Below are positions 1 to 8,382 of a stretch of DNA of 50,661 nt, piece after piece. How positions within the stretch are numbered: the stretch's first letter is position 1; each line of letters opens with the position of its first letter. The notes under the pieces are model-generated. The model saw only the letters and a program-made list of their open reading frames with translations, did not search any database and had not been told where the DNA came from. This stretch comes from an uncultured Nitrospira sp. (GTDB taxonomy: Bacteria > Nitrospirota > Nitrospiria > Nitrospirales > Nitrospiraceae), in the NCBI GenBank assembly GCA_902500785.1, contig CABVRW010000004.1, positions 1 through 50,661 of the forward strand, written 5' to 3'. The position numbers were made by a program, and so were the translations under genes.

Positions 1-160
1 TCCCGATCACCGCACTCTGCTGATCGACCGGCTTGGTGACATGGACCGGCGAGACGAATTCCCCGGCCAGGCGCTGAAACTGTTTCTTGGTAGGCTTGCT
101 GATACACCCAGCAGCAACGACAAGACAGATCATGACAGTCACGTTCACTAGACACTTCAC
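1..160 (-). CDS. Lipoprotein, N-terminal fragment cut by window edge
   Basis: Only the first 53 codons are inside the window; the gene runs off the left edge. Reading from a GTG at 160, the product starts with a short signal sequence (MKCLVNVTV then MICLVVAAGC) ending in a lipobox, VAAGC, so the mature protein would be lipidated on Cys19 and anchored in a membrane. The residues after the Cys (ISKPTKKQFQRL) are Lys-rich and give no family. A purine-rich AAGGAAAAAAGAAG stretch just upstream can serve as the ribosome site; an internal ATG at 133 is a poorer alternative because it shortens the signal peptide. It lies 28 bases downstream of the SGNH hydrolase stop on the same strand, so the two are probably co-transcribed. 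Function unknown. Confidence 0.6.
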   Translation of the reverse strand, partial: MKCLVNVTVMICLVVAAGCISKPTKKQFQRLAGEFVSPVHVTKPVDQQSAVIG

Positions 161-188
161 GGCTTCTTTTTTCCTTTTGATGAGGCCT

Positions 189-1292
189 CTACAGCTGCTT
201 GGCGAGCACCCCGTCAGCACGGATCATCTTCGCGATAATATCCGCCATGACGCGATGTCCGGCTGCATTGAGATGCATCTGATCAAGGAACATCGTCGAG
301 ACAAATTCCTTGCGTGCGCCTAAATCAAGCACTCGGATTCCTCTGTGTCTCAATGCGGACTCAGCAGTCTCACGAAAGGTCTGATAGTCCCTACCATGAT
401 CCACATCCGGTTGCATGGCAACAAGGAATCGATAGTGAAACGCGGTTCCGATCTTGTGCATTTTGGTCAAATTCTCGACGTAACGGGTTGCGGCAAGATC
501 TATGGAGGGCGACGATATCTCCTCCCGGTCCAGCCAGCCAGCCCATCGACCGACTCGGGAATATTTCACACGATAACTGAGTCTCGGGAACAACAGCCAA
601 GGAACATTTCTCACGCGTCTGAGGAACGACGGATCTTCCAAGCCTGCCAAGGTGATTAACTGATCCTCGATCTGATCGAACCCATTCATCCCAAGCAGTC
701 GTGGATCGCTCAGCTCCAGCCGTTTGTAATAATCGTTCCAGCCGTCCAACGCAATGACTAAATCAGGATGCAGATCCACCAAATCGCTCAAGAGATACGT
801 GAGCTCTTGTCCGGACCCGTGGCCGATAACGGCTGCATTGACCACCTCCACATCCAGGATCTCGGCAAGTTGGGATGCGACCGTTTCACGATCGCTTTCC
901 AGTCCGGTACCGAAGGCTGTCGAGCCCCCTACTATCACAATGCGTTTCTTGCCGTCTTGAGGCCGACTGAGTCCGGTCTGCCGAAACCCTCTCTCGTCTA
1001 TCGAAAAATGGTCGGCACGCTGATTGGGCAGGTTCGTATAAATGGCAAACGGGTGTAAGGCGAGTTTCAACGGCCCTTTATGTTCATATCCAATATCGCG
1101 ACCATCGTGGGTGAGGAATTGCCACCAATAGTAGGGCTGGACCTCTTTCGACTTCTCTGTCCACTCCCGCGCATGATCCCCTTCAAGTTTGGTTTCCAAG
1201 ATCCAGAGGATTCCGAGGAACAGAGAGGAGAAGAAAAAGAGAATTGCCACCAAGTAGCGGATAGAGGCTGACAATCGAAGCGGTGGGGCCAT
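189..1292 (-). CDS. Membrane-anchored SGNH/GDSL-type hydrolase
   Basis: A 367-residue protein with one N-terminal membrane segment (about residues 7-33) and a long extracytoplasmic domain. The SGNH signature blocks are visible: GGSTAFG with the nucleophile Ser124, an Asn block in GWNDYY (Asn186), and a C-terminal DQMHLN block giving the Asp337/His340 pair. Members of this family remove or transfer acyl groups on sugars or lipids outside the cytoplasm; with a surface-glycan cluster 8 kb away, a role as a glycan O-acetyl esterase or transferase is possible but not shown. I chose the ATG at 1292; a TTG at 1334 in the same frame would add 14 residues of poor signal character. No strong ribosome site precedes either. 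The lipoprotein gene at the window edge follows closely. Confidence 0.8.
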   Translation of the reverse strand: MAPPLRLSASIRYLVAILFFFSSLFLGILWILETKLEGDHAREWTEKSKEVQPYYWWQFLTHDGRDIGYEHKGPLKLALHPFAIYTNLPNQRADHFSIDERGFRQTGLSRPQDGKKRIVIVGGSTAFGTGLESDRETVASQLAEILDVEVVNAAVIGHGSGQELTYLLSDLVDLHPDLVIALDGWNDYYKRLELSDPRLLGMNGFDQIEDQLITLAGLEDPSFLRRVRNVPWLLFPRLSYRVKYSRVGRWAGWLDREEISSPSIDLAATRYVENLTKMHKIGTAFHYRFLVAMQPDVDHGRDYQTFRETAESALRHRGIRVLDLGARKEFVSTMFLDQMHLNAAGHRVMADIIAKMIRADGVLAKQL

Positions 1293-1859
1293 ATACGATC
1301 GAGCGCGTGAATGGAACCCGGCGTTCCGGAACAATCTGCCGATGGAGCCGACGGTTGCGACTGAGGAACACTGAGGATCAGGAGCCCTGTCGGTCGCGCA
1401 AGCGCACCGCTTCGGCGTGTCATGACGCCGGACGGACCACAGAGCGTCCTCTCTTTCGGAGACAACCGTCCTCGTGCGTGACTAGTAAGCAACGTATATG
1501 CCTTCCTTAACCATGACGGATCGCATAGGATTTCATTCTTCGTCGCTGCAAAATTGAGCGTACCCGCACGAGCCGCACCGTGCGGAAACAGATTTCCCGA
1601 CAGGCATACATGCTTGGTGCTCCTGCGGCATTCAACGCCTCTCAGCGTGAGGCACGCTCAGACTGTCACTCCCTACTTTTTCCCTAGTCGGAATCATGGA
1701 TCGGAAGAAAACCGGGAGGAAGGATACTGAAGAACAGGACAAAAATCTACACCGGCATCGCCTGTGCACCGCGACACACATCCCTTTCGGCTCCTGCAAG
1801 AACATGTGACGCAACTGAAAGAAGAGATCTTCAGGGGGGAAGGCGAACCGATATCACGA
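1293..1859. other. Non-coding gap, no recognised feature
   Basis: A 567-base stretch between the TPR lipoprotein stop and the SGNH hydrolase start. Short open frames occur on both strands but have no family motif, no ribosome site and unnatural Arg/Ser/Pro-rich composition. A weak inverted repeat, CCGCAC-N10-GTGCGG near 1563-1584, is not followed by a T-run, so I do not call it a terminator. It probably holds the promoter of the SGNH gene, but I could not pick one. Confidence 0.4.
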
Positions 1860-3107
1860 TTACCGAGAAACCGGGACATCTGCGGAGGTACTTGACCGAT
1901 TCTGCGTCTCCAGCGACAAACGTTTCAATACACTCTTGGCTCGCTCCTCCAGGCGGTCGGCTTCCCCTGAGCGTTGCTTGCGTCTCAACAGGGAGGCATA
2001 ACTCTTCAGCGTCTTCGCGTAGGCCTCGCCATCATACCCGACGGACTGTTCATAGATCACAAGCGCCTGTTTATAGAGATCCTCAGACTGCTCCAACTTA
2101 TTCTGCGATTGATACAGACCCGCCAAATTCTTGAGTTCACCCGCCACCTGAGGATTCTCCGCTCCCTGCTGTTTTTCACGAATGGCGATCGCCTGCTGAA
2201 AGAGGGGCTCCGCCTGCGAGTAGAGGCCCTGCAGCTCATACAGTTGCCCCAAGCGGCTCATGGCCTCGGCCGTATCGACATGGTCGTTGCCGATGGATTT
2301 TCTGAAAATACTGACGGCTCGTTGATACAACACCTCGGCCTGAGGGTACTGATTCTGAGCCCGGTACGTGTCCGCGAGATTTTCAAGATTCCTGGCCACG
2401 ATGGGATGGTTGGGGCCGAAGGCCTTCTCATGAATCGTCAACGCGCGCTGGTATAACGGCATGGCGCGGGCATGTTGTCCCTGAGCCTGATACAATTTTG
2501 CCAAGTTATCGCGTGTAATCGCCGTCAAACTCTGCTCAGGTCCGAGCTGCTTTTCGAAAATCGCGAGTGCCCGCTGTAACACCGGCTCGGCGTCAGCGAA
2601 CCGCCGTTGGTCTTGATAGACGACGGCAATATTGTTCAAACTCTCCGCCGTCTTACTATGGTCCGCGCCGAACACCTTTTCGCGAATTTCTTTCGCCCGC
2701 TGATGGAGCGCCTCAGATTGAGTGTAGAGCCCCTGCATGCGGTAGAGCTCGCCCAAATCGGTCAGACTCGAAGCCGTATCGGCATGAGACGGACCAAACA
2801 CACGCTCCCTGATCGCCAATGCCTCTTGAAAGAGCGCCTCGGCTCGAGGAAGACGCCCCAACTCACGATTCACCTCACCCAGCTGACTCAACGTGTCGGC
2901 CAGACGTTTCCCTTGAGGATCAAGGATTTCCGCTTCCTTGCGCGCGGCCACGAAGGATTCTTCCGCATGGGTGTAGTCGCCGGCACGCAGAGCGTGATTG
3001 CCTTCCTGCATGGCTGAACGCCAGCGCTGGTCTGCCGCACAGCCTGAGATGATACCCAGAAAGGCCAGACCGATGGTAAGCGCACGCGCATTCAATCCAA
3101 TATTCAT
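1860..3107 (-). CDS. TPR lipoprotein, kinesin-light-chain type repeats
   Basis: A 415-residue lipoprotein: the signal sequence ends at the lipobox GIISGC (Cys at about residue 23), followed by a near-continuous array of 42-residue tetratricopeptide repeats of the TPR_12/kinesin light chain type. The repeats are easily seen by the recurring pattern A-E-x-L-x-Q-R-A-L-x-I-x-E-K-x-[FL]-G-x-x-H/E, at least seven times between about residues 45 and 385. Such arrays are protein-binding scaffolds; which partner is bound cannot be read from sequence. The ATG at 3107 is preferred over a TTG at 3116 because it starts directly at the signal peptide. Monocistronic as far as I can see, with 221 bases to the next gene upstream. 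Confidence 0.85.
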   Translation of the reverse strand: MNIGLNARALTIGLAFLGIISGCAADQRWRSAMQEGNHALRAGDYTHAEESFVAARKEAEILDPQGKRLADTLSQLGEVNRELGRLPRAEALFQEALAIRERVFGPSHADTASSLTDLGELYRMQGLYTQSEALHQRAKEIREKVFGADHSKTAESLNNIAVVYQDQRRFADAEPVLQRALAIFEKQLGPEQSLTAITRDNLAKLYQAQGQHARAMPLYQRALTIHEKAFGPNHPIVARNLENLADTYRAQNQYPQAEVLYQRAVSIFRKSIGNDHVDTAEAMSRLGQLYELQGLYSQAEPLFQQAIAIREKQQGAENPQVAGELKNLAGLYQSQNKLEQSEDLYKQALVIYEQSVGYDGEAYAKTLKSYASLLRRKQRSGEADRLEERAKSVLKRLSLETQNRSSTSADVPVSR

Positions 3108-3328
3108 GATGAGCAACTCTTCGGTGGTGAGGCTATTGCCGTTTTGGGACGATCCTACTCGTGGGATACCTCTAAGACTTACCCGCTCTGACGCCTCAAA
3201 TCAACCCCGGTGGACATCTTTTTCAATGCCGCAAACATCGCCATATTTTTCAATCACTTCGCTTCAGCTTTCACGTGGTTTGAGACAAGGATGAATCGGC
3301 TGTACGCCGATCTTGCGGAAGACAGTGG

Positions 3329-5341
3329 TCACCTCTCGGACACGTGATCCACGAGAGGAGCCAGCTTCGCGACACCGGAGGTATCGTAGGGCAGGACACT
3401 GAAGACTTTGGCTACATCGATCGCCGGCTTTCCGGGACGCAGGATTTTCTGCGCCAGCGTCGCCAGCCATGAGAGCGGGAGGAGCAACAGTCTCGGCAGC
3501 CAAACGACCGTCAGGTCTGGATTGGCTTGCCGGAGACGATCCAACAGCTCGTGTTTGGACGGTGATACCGGATCGAGGAGGTTCAAGGGGCTGGGCACTT
3601 GGTCCCACGCGTCCATCATCCAGCCAAGGAATCGACCGGCAAACCCGACATCCACGACTCCCAAGCGATCATTCGACGAGCCGACGGCGACGAAGATATT
3701 GCCCAATCGCTTGCCCAGACGGCCCGGCGGATCGAAATCACGATAGTCGACCAGTGCCCCGGGACGAATCACCTTTACGGAAAGACCGAGTTCCTTACCA
3801 AGTTGAACCGCAAGGCGTTCCGATTCCAACTTTCCCCACACATAGGGACCCGACCCCTTGCTGTCCGGCTCCAACGGATGATCATCGCCGATCGGCCGAC
3901 CGTGGCCCTGCGCCAATACCGCAAGACTGCTGACATGGACGAAGCGCGTGATACCTGCCGCAGCAGCCCCACGCACCATTTGCTCGGTGGCGTCGAGAGA
4001 ATTGCGCTGATGCTCCGGCCAACCACCGGCCGTTTCTGCCGCCGCGTGAATGACGGTGTCCACACCCTTGAAGAGCTGCGCGGCAACTCCCGTCGCCACA
4101 TCGGCCACCACATAATCGGCACCCGCAATCCGTTCCCAGGGGGATGGCTCACGACGCGCCACCACACGAACAGGACGGCCGCGCGACAAGAGCGCGCGGA
4201 CGATTTCTTTCCCCAAAAACCCGGTGCCCCCGGTGACCAGTACGCCCCGACTTTCGACCGGTTTCGGCGCCGCCGCCGCCAAGGCCTTGGCTTCTCCCAC
4301 CTTGAGGGCCTTCGCCACCCGCTCACAAATGCGCACCGTCTCCAGCAAACTCTCCGGCGACAAGGGAGAGGGACCACCGCTCCGCGCAGACTCGTAAAAG
4401 GCGGAAAACAGTTCGGCCAGGCCGGGATAACTCCGCTGGCTCTTGAGAAAGCGGCTCGCCATTGCGGAGGTTGTGCCGATCAACAATTGCCAGGCTTGTC
4501 GGTACGGCGCGAACAACTTATCGATGCCGGATGAACCGGGACCGATGGCGCGCTGCGTGGTGCTTCGGACGTAATCGGCGAACAACGACCCGTTCCGCCC
4601 GATCACCCGCAGATAACTCTCAACGGGACGCCCTTCCAGCGTGACGATCAAGGTACCCGTCACTCCGCCGCGTCGCACGAGCGCGTGCACGGTCCCGGCC
4701 TGGCTCACCTCCAGCGAGAGCAGTTCGGTCCGTCCCTCCCCGGCCTGTTCCAACACCTGAAGCAGCAAATAGACCGGGTGCGGCAGGATATCGAGCAACT
4801 GGTGGTCGGCGCGAAGCACCTTGCGGCCGCCCGGCGCATGGCGCACGGTCCGAAAGGAAAAATAGCTCTCGACATGTACGACCCGGCCGATTGAGAGCAG
4901 ATAGCGGGTCAACACCCGCGTCGGCGGTTCATATAGCAACTGATGGCCGGCGCAGACGCGAAGCCCCTTTGCGCTCGCCTCCTCGAGAATTTGTTGCGCA
5001 TCCTCTACCGACTCGGTAAAGGGCTTTTCAACATAAATGTGGCACCCCGCCTTGAGCGCCATCCTAGCCAGCGGAGCATGGGAGGCCGGCGGGGTAATGA
5101 TATGCACCACGTTAAGCCGTTCGGAGGCGAACAGCTCCTCAGGCGTCTTGAAACAGCCGATGCCCGGAACAATATCGCGCATGGCGGCTTGAGCCGCATC
5201 CGACGGGTCAGCCACCGCGACCAGCTGAACACCCGAGCAGCGCACAATAGCGCGGGCATGGTGCTGGGCATGACGGCCCGCGCCGATGAGCGCAATCCGC
5301 AACGGACGCGAGTCTGGAGGTGTCGGGTTAGAATTCGTCAC
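3329..5341 (-). CDS. Gfo/Idh/MocA oxidoreductase fused to NAD-dependent epimerase/dehydratase
   Basis: A 670-residue two-enzyme fusion. Residues 14-350 form a Gfo/Idh/MocA-type dehydrogenase: Rossmann motif IGAGRHAQHH (about 19-28) and the family EKP motif at 105-107, whose Lys is usually catalytic. Residues 365-670 form an extended short-chain dehydrogenase/epimerase: TGGTGFLG at 370-377 and a YxxxK active-site pair at Tyr500/Lys504. Both halves bind NAD(P) and commonly act on nucleotide sugars or myo-inositol-like polyols. An Ala/Pro/Lys linker (353-363) joins them. Start is a GTG at 5341; no clear ribosome site is present. A sigma-70-like promoter and a palindrome lie just upstream. With the DegT aminotransferase at 8912, it could take part in making an amino sugar, by analogy with WbpB/WbpE; that is inference. 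Confidence 0.85.
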   Translation of the reverse strand: MTNSNPTPPDSRPLRIALIGAGRHAQHHARAIVRCSGVQLVAVADPSDAAQAAMRDIVPGIGCFKTPEELFASERLNVVHIITPPASHAPLARMALKAGCHIYVEKPFTESVEDAQQILEEASAKGLRVCAGHQLLYEPPTRVLTRYLLSIGRVVHVESYFSFRTVRHAPGGRKVLRADHQLLDILPHPVYLLLQVLEQAGEGRTELLSLEVSQAGTVHALVRRGGVTGTLIVTLEGRPVESYLRVIGRNGSLFADYVRSTTQRAIGPGSSGIDKLFAPYRQAWQLLIGTTSAMASRFLKSQRSYPGLAELFSAFYESARSGGPSPLSPESLLETVRICERVAKALKVGEAKALAAAAPKPVESRGVLVTGGTGFLGKEIVRALLSRGRPVRVVARREPSPWERIAGADYVVADVATGVAAQLFKGVDTVIHAAAETAGGWPEHQRNSLDATEQMVRGAAAAGITRFVHVSSLAVLAQGHGRPIGDDHPLEPDSKGSGPYVWGKLESERLAVQLGKELGLSVKVIRPGALVDYRDFDPPGRLGKRLGNIFVAVGSSNDRLGVVDVGFAGRFLGWMMDAWDQVPSPLNLLDPVSPSKHELLDRLRQANPDLTVVWLPRLLLLPLSWLATLAQKILRPGKPAIDVAKVFSVLPYDTSGVAKLAPLVDHVSER

Positions 5342-5348
5342 AAGTCGT

Positions 5349-5364
5349 CACTGCATGTGCAGTG
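5349..5364. promoter_or_regulatory. Perfect 7-bp palindrome, candidate operator
   Basis: CACTGCA-TG-TGCAGTG is a perfect 7+7 inverted repeat with a 2-base centre. It sits between the proposed -10 box (5367-5372) and the GTG start of the oxidoreductase-epimerase gene, a typical repressor position over the transcription start. No regulator gene is adjacent. The symmetry is read directly; operator function is inferred. Confidence 0.4.
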
Positions 5365-5366
5365 CT

Positions 5367-5395
5367 ACTATAGTCTATTCGCGCGCGTTCTTGAA
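5367..5395 (-). promoter_or_regulatory. Candidate sigma-70 promoter for oxidoreductase-epimerase gene
   Basis: On the minus strand a -10 box TATAGT (5372-5367) lies 17 bases after a weak -35 box TTCAAG (5395-5390). The -10 matches five of six consensus bases, the -35 only three. The start point would fall near 5360, giving a leader of about 20 bases and placing the palindrome at 5349-5364 over it. Confidence 0.45.
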
Positions 5396-5450
5396 GCCTT
5401 CTTGGAAATTAGCGCAAGACGGCCGAATGGAGACGGCGCACGGGAAGGAT

Positions 5451-5509
5451 CGAGAACCTGAACATATGAACAGGTTTCTCGGCCGCGGACGCAGCATCCT
5501 GAAGGATGC
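5451..5509 (-). terminator. Two hairpins downstream of the response regulator, possible terminator
   Basis: Two stem-loops lie 40-98 bases past the response regulator stop: GCATCC-TGAA-GGATGC (5494-5509), and CGAGAACCTG-N10-CAGGTTTCTCG (5451-5481), a 10-bp stem with one bulged base. Neither is followed by a clean T-run on the minus strand, so if this stops transcription it may be inefficient or factor-dependent. Confidence 0.3.
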
Positions 5510-5548
5510 ACGCCGGTGTCGACGAACCTCGCGGATGTCGTACTACCC

Positions 5549-6544
5549 TTATTTATGCCTGCCGTCGCCGGGGAAACAGTGGCCCATACATTCCAGGCAG
5601 AGCCCGCCGTTGAACTGGATCGCCGATCGCTCCGCTATGAATGTCGCCAGGTCGTACCATTCACCGGACTGATCTGGAACGCGCTTGCACCAGGAGCACA
5701 GATTGATAATTCCTTGTGGACGCCCGAGTTGCTGATCCCTCTTCCATACGGCCTCGCTCCGCTCGTCCTGAACGTGAAGCTCCAGCCCGCTTGATGCCAT
5801 CTCGTGAAAGACGAGTACGGCGCCGAGCACGATGCCGCCGTCGTCGACCACCGGCGCCACGCTGCCGCGAATGGTCCGGCGTCCGCCTTGCCTGGAGATG
5901 AGGATCGCCTCGTCGATGGTCACCATACGCACCTGGGTCATCGCCTGCTGAGCCGGATTCTCAAACGGTGGCATCGCCCCAACCTCCTGAACGCTCAGGA
6001 GTCCCGACACACACATGCCTGCGGCTTCTTCCTGACTCCAACCCGTGAAATCCTCGGCCGCGGGATTCATATAGGTCACACGCCCCGCGCGGTCAGTCGT
6101 CACGATCCCGTCGCCGATACAGCGCACGGTGGTAGCAATCCACCGCAATTGCTCACGCATGTGGCGGTCATGCTGCGCGCGATGCAGCGCCAGTTCAATC
6201 GTCGTCCGCAGTTCGTTCGCCTGATACGGCTTGAGCATATAGCCGGCCGGCGACGTGACCTTTGCCCGCTCGAGCGTATGGGTGTCGGCATAGGCCGTGA
6301 GATAAATGACCGGCACATCCTGTTTTCGCTGAATCTGGAGGGCGGTTTCCACACCGTCCATGTTCCCCTTCAGCACAATATCCATCAAAATCAGGTCCGG
6401 ATGCATGTCGACGGCCTTGCGGATGGCCTCTTCGCCGGAGGTCGCCGTGGCCGGCACGCGATACCCCAGCCGCTGCAGGCTGAGCTGAATATCTTTCGCC
6501 ACCACGGGCTCATCTTCCACAATCAAGATGCTGGCTGGTTCCAT
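5549..6544 (-). CDS. Response regulator with PAS domain and C-terminal Cys-rich motif
   Basis: A 331-residue regulator. Residues 5-125 are a CheY-like receiver: acidic pocket Glu10/Asp11, phospho-acceptor Asp55 in LILMDIVL, Thr83 and Lys105 in MLKPYQ. A PAS domain follows (about 140-255, with TTDRAGRVTYMNPAAEDFTG). The C-terminus carries LCSWCKRVPDQSGEW then a FNGGLCLECMGHC segment, a CxxC-x(n)-CxxC arrangement found at the end of many PAS-bearing signalling proteins and possibly metal-binding. No DNA-binding domain is present, so output is likely through protein contacts. The ATG at 6544 is preferred because GAAAGGGTG precedes it and it begins five bases after the kinase stop (6550). It pairs with the kinase immediately upstream. 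Confidence 0.88.
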   Translation of the reverse strand: MEPASILIVEDEPVVAKDIQLSLQRLGYRVPATATSGEEAIRKAVDMHPDLILMDIVLKGNMDGVETALQIQRKQDVPVIYLTAYADTHTLERAKVTSPAGYMLKPYQANELRTTIELALHRAQHDRHMREQLRWIATTVRCIGDGIVTTDRAGRVTYMNPAAEDFTGWSQEEAAGMCVSGLLSVQEVGAMPPFENPAQQAMTQVRMVTIDEAILISRQGGRRTIRGSVAPVVDDGGIVLGAVLVFHEMASSGLELHVQDERSEAVWKRDQQLGRPQGIINLCSWCKRVPDQSGEWYDLATFIAERSAIQFNGGLCLECMGHCFPGDGRHK

Positions 6545-6549
6545 GGCGT

Positions 6550-8382
6550 TCACACCCTTTCTGAATAGTGCAGTTGTTGGAAGCGAATCTGCCATTCCGT
6601 GCCGTCCCCGCTGTTGAGTTCCGTGCGACCATCCAGCTTCTCCGCCAACAGGGTGACGAGTTCCAAGCCAAGAGAATCGGGATTATTGAGCACGCCGTCC
6701 CTGGGAATGCCGATGCCGTCGTCACTCACGCACAAGGTGAAGGTCCCGTCGACATGATCGAGCAGATCGATGTGCACCGTTCCACCACGGTCCTCGATAA
6801 ATGCGTGTTTCAAACAATTGGAAACCAGTTCATCGATAATCAACCCGCAGGTCAATCCCGTGTCGATATCGAACTCGACATCGTCCACGTTCAATTCCAG
6901 CGCGATGAGCGTCGGATCGACGCCGTAGGAGCGAAATAAATGGCCGGTCAACGTGCGGATATAGTCGCCCATTTTGATTCGCGAGAGATCGCTGGAACGA
7001 TGCAGCGTCTCATGCAATAGCGCAATCGAGGTGATACGCACCTGACATTCCCGGAACAGCTGATTGACGACGGGGTCCTTGATGGAGGCCGACTGCAAAT
7101 TCAGGAGACTGGAAATGACTTGCAGGTTGTTTTTGACCCGGTGGTGAACTTCCCGCAACAGGCTTTCTTTTTCCTTCAACATACGACGGAGCTGGTTTTC
7201 CATGTCCTTGCGTTCCGTCAGGTCCATGCAGGTGCCGATATACCCGCCGAATCGCCCCTCCTCGTCGAACAACGGAACTCCCGTATCCGTGATCCATCGA
7301 TATTCCCCGTCGTGGCGCCGCAGCCGGTATTCCATAAAGAACGGCCGCTCCGATTTGAAGGCGTCCAGATAGGACTTCCGGCAGCGCTCCAGATCATCGG
7401 CGTGAATGCCGGTAAACCAATTGTCTCCGATCTCTTCCTGCACGGTGCGCCCGGTAAACTCCAACCACCGTTTGTTGATGAAGGTAATATGCGTATCCGG
7501 CCCGGCCATCCAGACCATAACCGGGGCCGTGTCCGCCATCATCCGAAACCGGGCTTCGCTTTCACGCAGAGCCGCTTCGATCCGTTTCTTTACCGTCACG
7601 TCGCGCGCGATGGCCGATGCGCCCATGACGCAGCCGTCGACATCTTTCACCGGCGAAATCGTCAACGACACATCGATGCGCTCCCCCTGCTTTCGCCGCT
7701 GCACCATTTCGACATTGCGCACATGCTCCCCGCACGCGATCCGGTCGAGCATCGTCGGCACTTCATCCAACCGGGTCGGGGGGCAGAGTACGGAGATCGA
7801 TCGACCAAGAACTTCCTCGGCCCCATACCCGTAGACGCGTTCCGCGCCCCGATTCCAACTTTGAATCATGCCGTTCAAGGTCATGCCGACAATGGCATCG
7901 TCGGATGATTTGACGATCGCCACCAATTCGGACACCGCTTCCGCGCGCAACACTTCAAGTTCCTGATTGGCGGCGGCCAGATCCGCCGTACGTTCCTGTA
8001 CTTGCTGCTCGATATCTTCATTGATGCGCAGCAATTCGGCTTCGTCACGCTGGCGACGCAAGCACAGCAGCGCCGTCACCCATATCACCATCAATGCAAA
8101 GGCCCGATTCATGGCGCTCACCCAGGTCAAGGCAAACAGCGGCCGATCGAACATATCGAGCATTGTCACCAGAGATGCGATGGCGGCTATCCAGAACGTC
8201 ATGCGAGGATGGGGAATTCTTGACGCGATGAGGACGGGCACTACGTAGAGGGTGGTGATGGTCAGGCCCAATGGCAGCCACCAATCGATCGCGCCGATGG
8301 ACGCGATCAACGCCAAGGCCACTCCCAATATGGAATAGCTGCTGCGCGACATGCCGAAAAAGAATGAGGAATCGTTTGTCAT
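6550..8382 (-). CDS. Membrane sensor histidine kinase, PAS-PAS-HisKA_2-HATPase
   Basis: A 610-residue kinase that autophosphorylates and passes phosphate to a response regulator, most likely the one encoded five bases downstream. Four hydrophobic segments lie between about residues 16 and 107, then a coiled coil (QQVQERTADLAAANQELEVL), PAS1 (about 151-264), PAS2 (about 275-389, with an ending typical of a PAC motif), the HisKA_2 dimerisation box EVHHRVKNNLQVISSLLNLQ with His414 as likely phospho-acceptor, and a HATPase_c domain (N box DELVSNCLKHAF, G1 box DDGIGIP). The frame stays open upstream to 8580, but that stretch has no domain character, so I start at the ATG at 8382; its ribosome site is weak (AAGGAGG lies about 30 bases too far away). 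Start uncertain, identity not. Confidence 0.88.
   Translation of the reverse strand: MTNDSSFFFGMSRSSYSILGVALALIASIGAIDWWLPLGLTITTLYVVPVLIASRIPHPRMTFWIAAIASLVTMLDMFDRPLFALTWVSAMNRAFALMVIWVTALLCLRRQRDEAELLRINEDIEQQVQERTADLAAANQELEVLRAEAVSELVAIVKSSDDAIVGMTLNGMIQSWNRGAERVYGYGAEEVLGRSISVLCPPTRLDEVPTMLDRIACGEHVRNVEMVQRRKQGERIDVSLTISPVKDVDGCVMGASAIARDVTVKKRIEAALRESEARFRMMADTAPVMVWMAGPDTHITFINKRWLEFTGRTVQEEIGDNWFTGIHADDLERCRKSYLDAFKSERPFFMEYRLRRHDGEYRWITDTGVPLFDEEGRFGGYIGTCMDLTERKDMENQLRRMLKEKESLLREVHHRVKNNLQVISSLLNLQSASIKDPVVNQLFRECQVRITSIALLHETLHRSSDLSRIKMGDYIRTLTGHLFRSYGVDPTLIALELNVDDVEFDIDTGLTCGLIIDELVSNCLKHAFIEDRGGTVHIDLLDHVDGTFTLCVSDDGIGIPRDGVLNNPDSLGLELVTLLAEKLDGRTELNSGDGTEWQIRFQQLHYSERV

Noticed and set aside
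1563-1584. Inverted repeat CCGCAC/GTGCGG as terminator
   Set aside because: Six-base stem, large loop, no T-run.
3599-4534. 311-residue plus-strand open frame
   Set aside because: Antisense to the oxidoreductase-epimerase fusion, whose motifs are intact; His/Arg-rich mirror composition typical of high-G+C shadows.
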